Translations under genes and position numbers: made by a program | Source of the DNA: Halorubrum persicum | GTDB taxonomy: Archaea > Halobacteriota > Halobacteria > Halobacteriales > Haloferacaceae | Direction: 5' to 3' | NCBI RefSeq assembly: GCF_002727125.1 | Contig: NZ_NHOA01000042.1 | Span: 1-41,141 of the forward strand | Length of the DNA: 41,141 nt | Notes under the pieces: model-generated | The model's input: the letters and a program-made list of their open reading frames with translations, nothing else | Told to the model about the DNA's origin: nothing | Databases searched by the model: none | Part shown: piece by piece, positions 38,966 to 41,141 of the stretch | Position numbering within the stretch: position 1 is the stretch's first letter | Layout of the letters: each line of letters opens with the position of its first letter

Positions 38966-39615
38966 CCGTCCGCGGCGCCCTTCGAGCCCGCCCGCCGACC
39001 CGGACGCAGAATCGACTCACGAGGGTGATGCAGGTCCTGCTGGTCGCCATCGTCGCCTACGGCGTCGCGTTCGGCCATCCGAAGGCGATCACTAACGGCG
39101 GACTCGGGCTGTTCGTCACGTTCGTGCCGGCGCTGGTCGAGCGCAACTACGACATTCCGCTCGATCCGTGGCTCGGCGTGTGGATCACGGCGGCGGTGTT
39201 CTTCCACACGCTCGGGTCGGCGTGGTTCTACGCGCAGATCGGCTGGTGGGACCACGTCACCCACGCGCTCTCAGCGTCGTTGGTCGCGGGCGCGGGATAC
39301 ACGACACTGCGCGCGATAGACATCCACAGCGACCGGATCCAGATACCCTCGCGTTTCGCCTTCGTGTTCATTTTCGTGGTGGTGCTCGCGTTCGGGGTCG
39401 TCTGGGAGCTGTTCGAGTTCACGCTCGACATCGTCGCCGACGAGACGGGGATCTCGATGCCGCTCGCCCAGTTCGGACTCGACGATACGGTACTCGACCT
39501 CATGTACAACTCCGCGGGAGCGCTGATCGTCGCGACCTTCGGACAGGCGTACCTCTCGGGCGTAGCAGCGCGAGTCCGCGAGGGGCTGTTCGGCCCGTCG
39601 GAGGAGCGACCCTAG
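38962..39615 (+). CDS. Membrane protein resembling the YjdF/DUF2238 family
   Basis: This 217-residue protein has about six helices: RVMQVLLVAIVAYGVAFGHP, NGGLGLFVTFVPALVE, LGVWITAAVFFHTLGSAWFY, LSASLVAGAGYTTLRAI, FAFVFIFVVVLAFGVVWELF and LDLMYNSAGALIVATFGQAY. The motif WWDHVTHALSASLVAG, with WELFEFTLD and DDTVLDLMYNSAGA later, is reminiscent of DUF2238/YjdF proteins, where Asp/His at one membrane face is conserved. Similarity is by eye only. It is translationally coupled to the preceding membrane protein by ATGA. Its TAG stop is shared, through CTAG, with the stop of the convergent ArsA-type gene. Confidence 0.72.
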   Translation: MTVRGALRARPPTRTQNRLTRVMQVLLVAIVAYGVAFGHPKAITNGGLGLFVTFVPALVERNYDIPLDPWLGVWITAAVFFHTLGSAWFYAQIGWWDHVTHALSASLVAGAGYTTLRAIDIHSDRIQIPSRFAFVFIFVVVLAFGVVWELFEFTLDIVADETGISMPLAQFGLDDTVLDLMYNSAGALIVATFGQAYLSGVAARVREGLFGPSEERP

Positions 39616-40784
39616 CGTAGACAGGCGGCAACGACCCGTAGCGCGGCCTCTCCGCGGACCTCCTTGGCGAGCAGCGGCACGCGCTTCACGTCGCGCCCGC
39701 GGAACAGGTCCGTGGCCCGACGCAGCGCGTCCTGCTGGACCTCCCACCGACGCGCACAGAACTCGCAGGTGTCCGGGTTCGGCTCGACGATCCAGTCGGG
39801 ATCGATCGCGGCCCCGCTCCCGTCGGTCACGTCGCCGACGCCCTCCATCACCCGATTGACCACGAGCGTGTTCACCGGAATCCCGAACTCGTCGAGGCGC
39901 GCGACGAGGCGCTCGGACTCGGCGACGCTCATCTCCTCGGGGATGGTTACCACGCGGAAGTCGGTCTTCGCGGGGTCCCGCAGCACGCTCCGGAGGCGCT
40001 CGATCCGCTCGCGGAGCTCGTCGAGGTCGGCGGAGGGGTCCGGCTCGTCCTCCCCGCCGCCGAACATCCCCTTGATCCCGTCCATCATCCCGGAGAAGCG
40101 GTTTCGGAGCTTCATCACGCGGCCGATCATCGAGTCCATGATCTCTGGGAGCTGGAGGAGCCGGAGGGTGTGTCCCGTCGGCGCGGTGTCGACGACGACC
40201 CGGTCGAACCGCGGATCGTCGAGGTACTCCAGCAGCTGGCGCATCGCGGCCGCCTCGTCGGCGCCGGGCATCGTTCCGCCGAGCAAAGAGCCGAGGCCGC
40301 CGTCGCCCTCGCCGTCCCCCGCGCCGCCCGCGCCGCCCATCATCCCGCCCATCGCGTCCCCCATCTCGCCCATTCCGCCCAGCGGGTCGCCGTCGGCACC
40401 GAACATCCCCTCCTCCATCGCGTCGTCGGGGTCGATCTCGGCGGCGTACAGGGGGATGTCCTCGCGGATGCGCGCCGGCTCGGCCGGGATCTCCGTCTCG
40501 TACGTGTCGGAGAGGGAGTGGGCCGGGTCGGTCGAGACCACGAGGGTGTTGACCCCGCCCGCCGCCGAGGCGAGCCCGGTCGCGGCCGCCATCGTCGTCT
40601 TCCCGACGCCGCCCTTCCCGCCGTAGAGGACGTAGTCCGGGGCGTCGACGCCCACCGGGAGGTCCGTGGCGGCGTCCGTCTCGGTCGGGAGCTCAGACTC
40701 GTCGCTCTCGGGATCTTTCTCGGCGTGTTCGTCGCGTTCCGGTTCCTCGACGCGATCCACCGGCTCGACGTCGATATCGTCCAT
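39612..40784 (-). CDS. ArsA/Get3-family ATPase
   Basis: This 390-residue cytoplasmic P-loop ATPase of the ArsA/Get3 (TRC40) family has an acidic leader (1-48), a deviant Walker A GGKGGVGKTT, switch I STDPAHSLSDTYETEI, switch II VVDTAPTGHTLRLLQLPE, NTLVVNRVM as the base-specific strand, and DTCEFCARRW with a CxxC. It has one ATPase domain, as in Get3, and no arsenite-site cysteine set, so tail-anchored-protein targeting is more likely than arsenite export. Two Met/Gly-rich segments (GGMGEMGDAMGGMMGGAGG and RFSGMMDGIKGMFGGG) lie where Get3 forms its hydrophobic client groove. No arsenic genes are near. The start at 40784 fits family members after the acidic leader. Confidence 0.9.
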   Translation of the reverse strand: MDDIDVEPVDRVEEPERDEHAEKDPESDESELPTETDAATDLPVGVDAPDYVLYGGKGGVGKTTMAAATGLASAAGGVNTLVVSTDPAHSLSDTYETEIPAEPARIREDIPLYAAEIDPDDAMEEGMFGADGDPLGGMGEMGDAMGGMMGGAGGAGDGEGDGGLGSLLGGTMPGADEAAAMRQLLEYLDDPRFDRVVVDTAPTGHTLRLLQLPEIMDSMIGRVMKLRNRFSGMMDGIKGMFGGGEDEPDPSADLDELRERIERLRSVLRDPAKTDFRVVTIPEEMSVAESERLVARLDEFGIPVNTLVVNRVMEGVGDVTDGSGAAIDPDWIVEPNPDTCEFCARRWEVQQDALRRATDLFRGRDVKRVPLLAKEVRGEAALRVVAACLR

Positions 40785-40944
40785 ACCGGGTCGTGGGCGC
40801 GGCCCGCTTGTGTACCCGTCGGTCCGGATACGAATGCATGTAGTGAGTGATTGGGCAATTCGGTGATTCGAGAGCGCGAGTGGACGGCGTGGCTACCGTC
40901 GATCGCCTATAAATCGGTGGTCATGGATCGGTGGTGGACTTCTC
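40785..40944. other. Non-coding gap upstream of the ArsA-type gene
   Basis: No gene is visible. CTATAAAT (40907-40914) is a TATA-like site readable on either strand. ATCGGTGGT is repeated directly at 40913-40921 and 40927-40935 (14-base period). The repeat element follows at once. A clear promoter for the ArsA-type gene about 27 bases before 40784 is not evident. Confidence 0.45.
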
Positions 40945-41055
40945 CAAAGCCCCAGCCGGGAGGCGGGCGCACGCTCGCTGCGCGCTTCAGTCGCTCGCGG
41001 TGCTCCTCCCTCCAGTGCTTACGTCGCCTGCGCCCGCCTCCCGCCTGCCCCTTTG
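40945..41055 (-). repeat. Dispersed repeat with 27-bp imperfect terminal inverted repeats
   Basis: Left arm 40945-40971 (CAAAGCCCCAGCCGGGAGGC, then GGGCGCA) and the reverse complement of the right arm 41029-41055 (CAAAGGGGCAGGCGGGAGGC, then GGGCGCA) agree at 23 of 27 positions. The four differences are all C/G swaps: CCC against GGG at one place and one further base. The 57-base spacer is pyrimidine-rich. Downstream to the window end the DNA remains C-rich without a gene. A short frame on the minus strand through this unit (40907-41089) gives a Trp/Cys/Arg-rich peptide and is not considered real. The same block order occurs at 1-45. This looks like a small MITE-like or structured-RNA repeat. 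Confidence 0.6.
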
Positions 41056-41141
41056 AGTCCCACCCGCCCGCACAGCACCACAACCTCACGCCTCCCCAGC
41101 CTCGCAGCCCACGGCTCGCGGCCTCCCCGCCCCCGTTCGCC

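Noticed and set aside
40907-41089. A 60-codon minus-strand frame in the right-edge repeat
   Set aside because: Its Trp/Cys/Arg-rich translation follows from the repeat sequence, it spans both inverted arms, and it has no Shine-Dalgarno or TATA box at the right spacing.
1-41141. Integrated virus, plasmid or defence island
   Set aside because: No integrase, transposase, toxin-antitoxin, restriction or CRISPR-associated gene is present, and base composition is even apart from promoter gaps.

Overview
The window is about 70% G+C. It encodes strikingly acidic proteins, many genes carry a TATA-like box about 26-30 bases before the start codon (the mark of leaderless transcripts), and several loci are archaeal: RNA polymerase subunit Rpo11, sn-glycerol-1-phosphate dehydrogenase, RPA with its associated protein, and halocyanin. 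Together these point to a halophilic archaeon of class Halobacteria. Gene content and the repeat element at both edges suggest Halorubrum or a close relative, but the genus is inference from memory. It reads as a chromosomal housekeeping region. I see no rRNA, tRNA, CRISPR array, transposase or prophage.

Layout. 1-45: piece of a dispersed repeat. 0.1-2.7 kb: GNAT acetyltransferase, rpo11, a GT4 glycosyltransferase and a small acidic protein. 2.8-6.6 kb: the three-gene RPA operon (rpa1, rpap1, calcineurin-like phosphoesterase), joined by overlapping stop/start codons. 6.7-11.3 kb: a Bles03-like protein facing a DUF35/thiolase-like pair, with mutL upstream. 11.4-16.1 kb: a sugar-type ABC importer, with the binding protein and two permeases on the minus strand and a divergent ATPase on the plus strand, across a 195-base regulatory gap. 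16.2-20.4 kb: a Xi-type glutathione transferase, a luciferase-like protein, a DAO-family flavoprotein, and an Hsp20 with a 51-residue zinc-ribbon protein. 20.5-25.6 kb: a PAS histidine kinase with a degenerate receiver, a radical SAM/HhH protein, an MBL hydrolase and a HAD phosphatase.

25.7-31.5 kb is a respiratory island. A membrane-anchored halocyanin, a b6-like cytochrome b, a subunit-IV-like protein and six small accessory proteins (most of them membrane proteins) surround a probable quinol-halocyanin oxidoreductase. No Rieske gene is visible. A DUF420 protein (33.8-34.5 kb) may belong to the same respiratory theme.

31.5-40.8 kb holds an NAD-kinase-like protein, an M28 peptidase, egsA (glycerol-1-phosphate for archaeal lipids), a LysE exporter, a DtxR/MntR-type regulator, a DUF2103 zinc-ribbon protein, two coupled membrane proteins and an ArsA/Get3 ATPase. 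From about 40.9 kb to the right edge lies a second member of the dispersed repeat, in the opposite orientation.

Starts were chosen from homologue-like N-termini, stop/start overlaps, Shine-Dalgarno matches and TATA spacing. Family names come from motif recognition and memory, with no database search. DUF numbers in particular are from memory.
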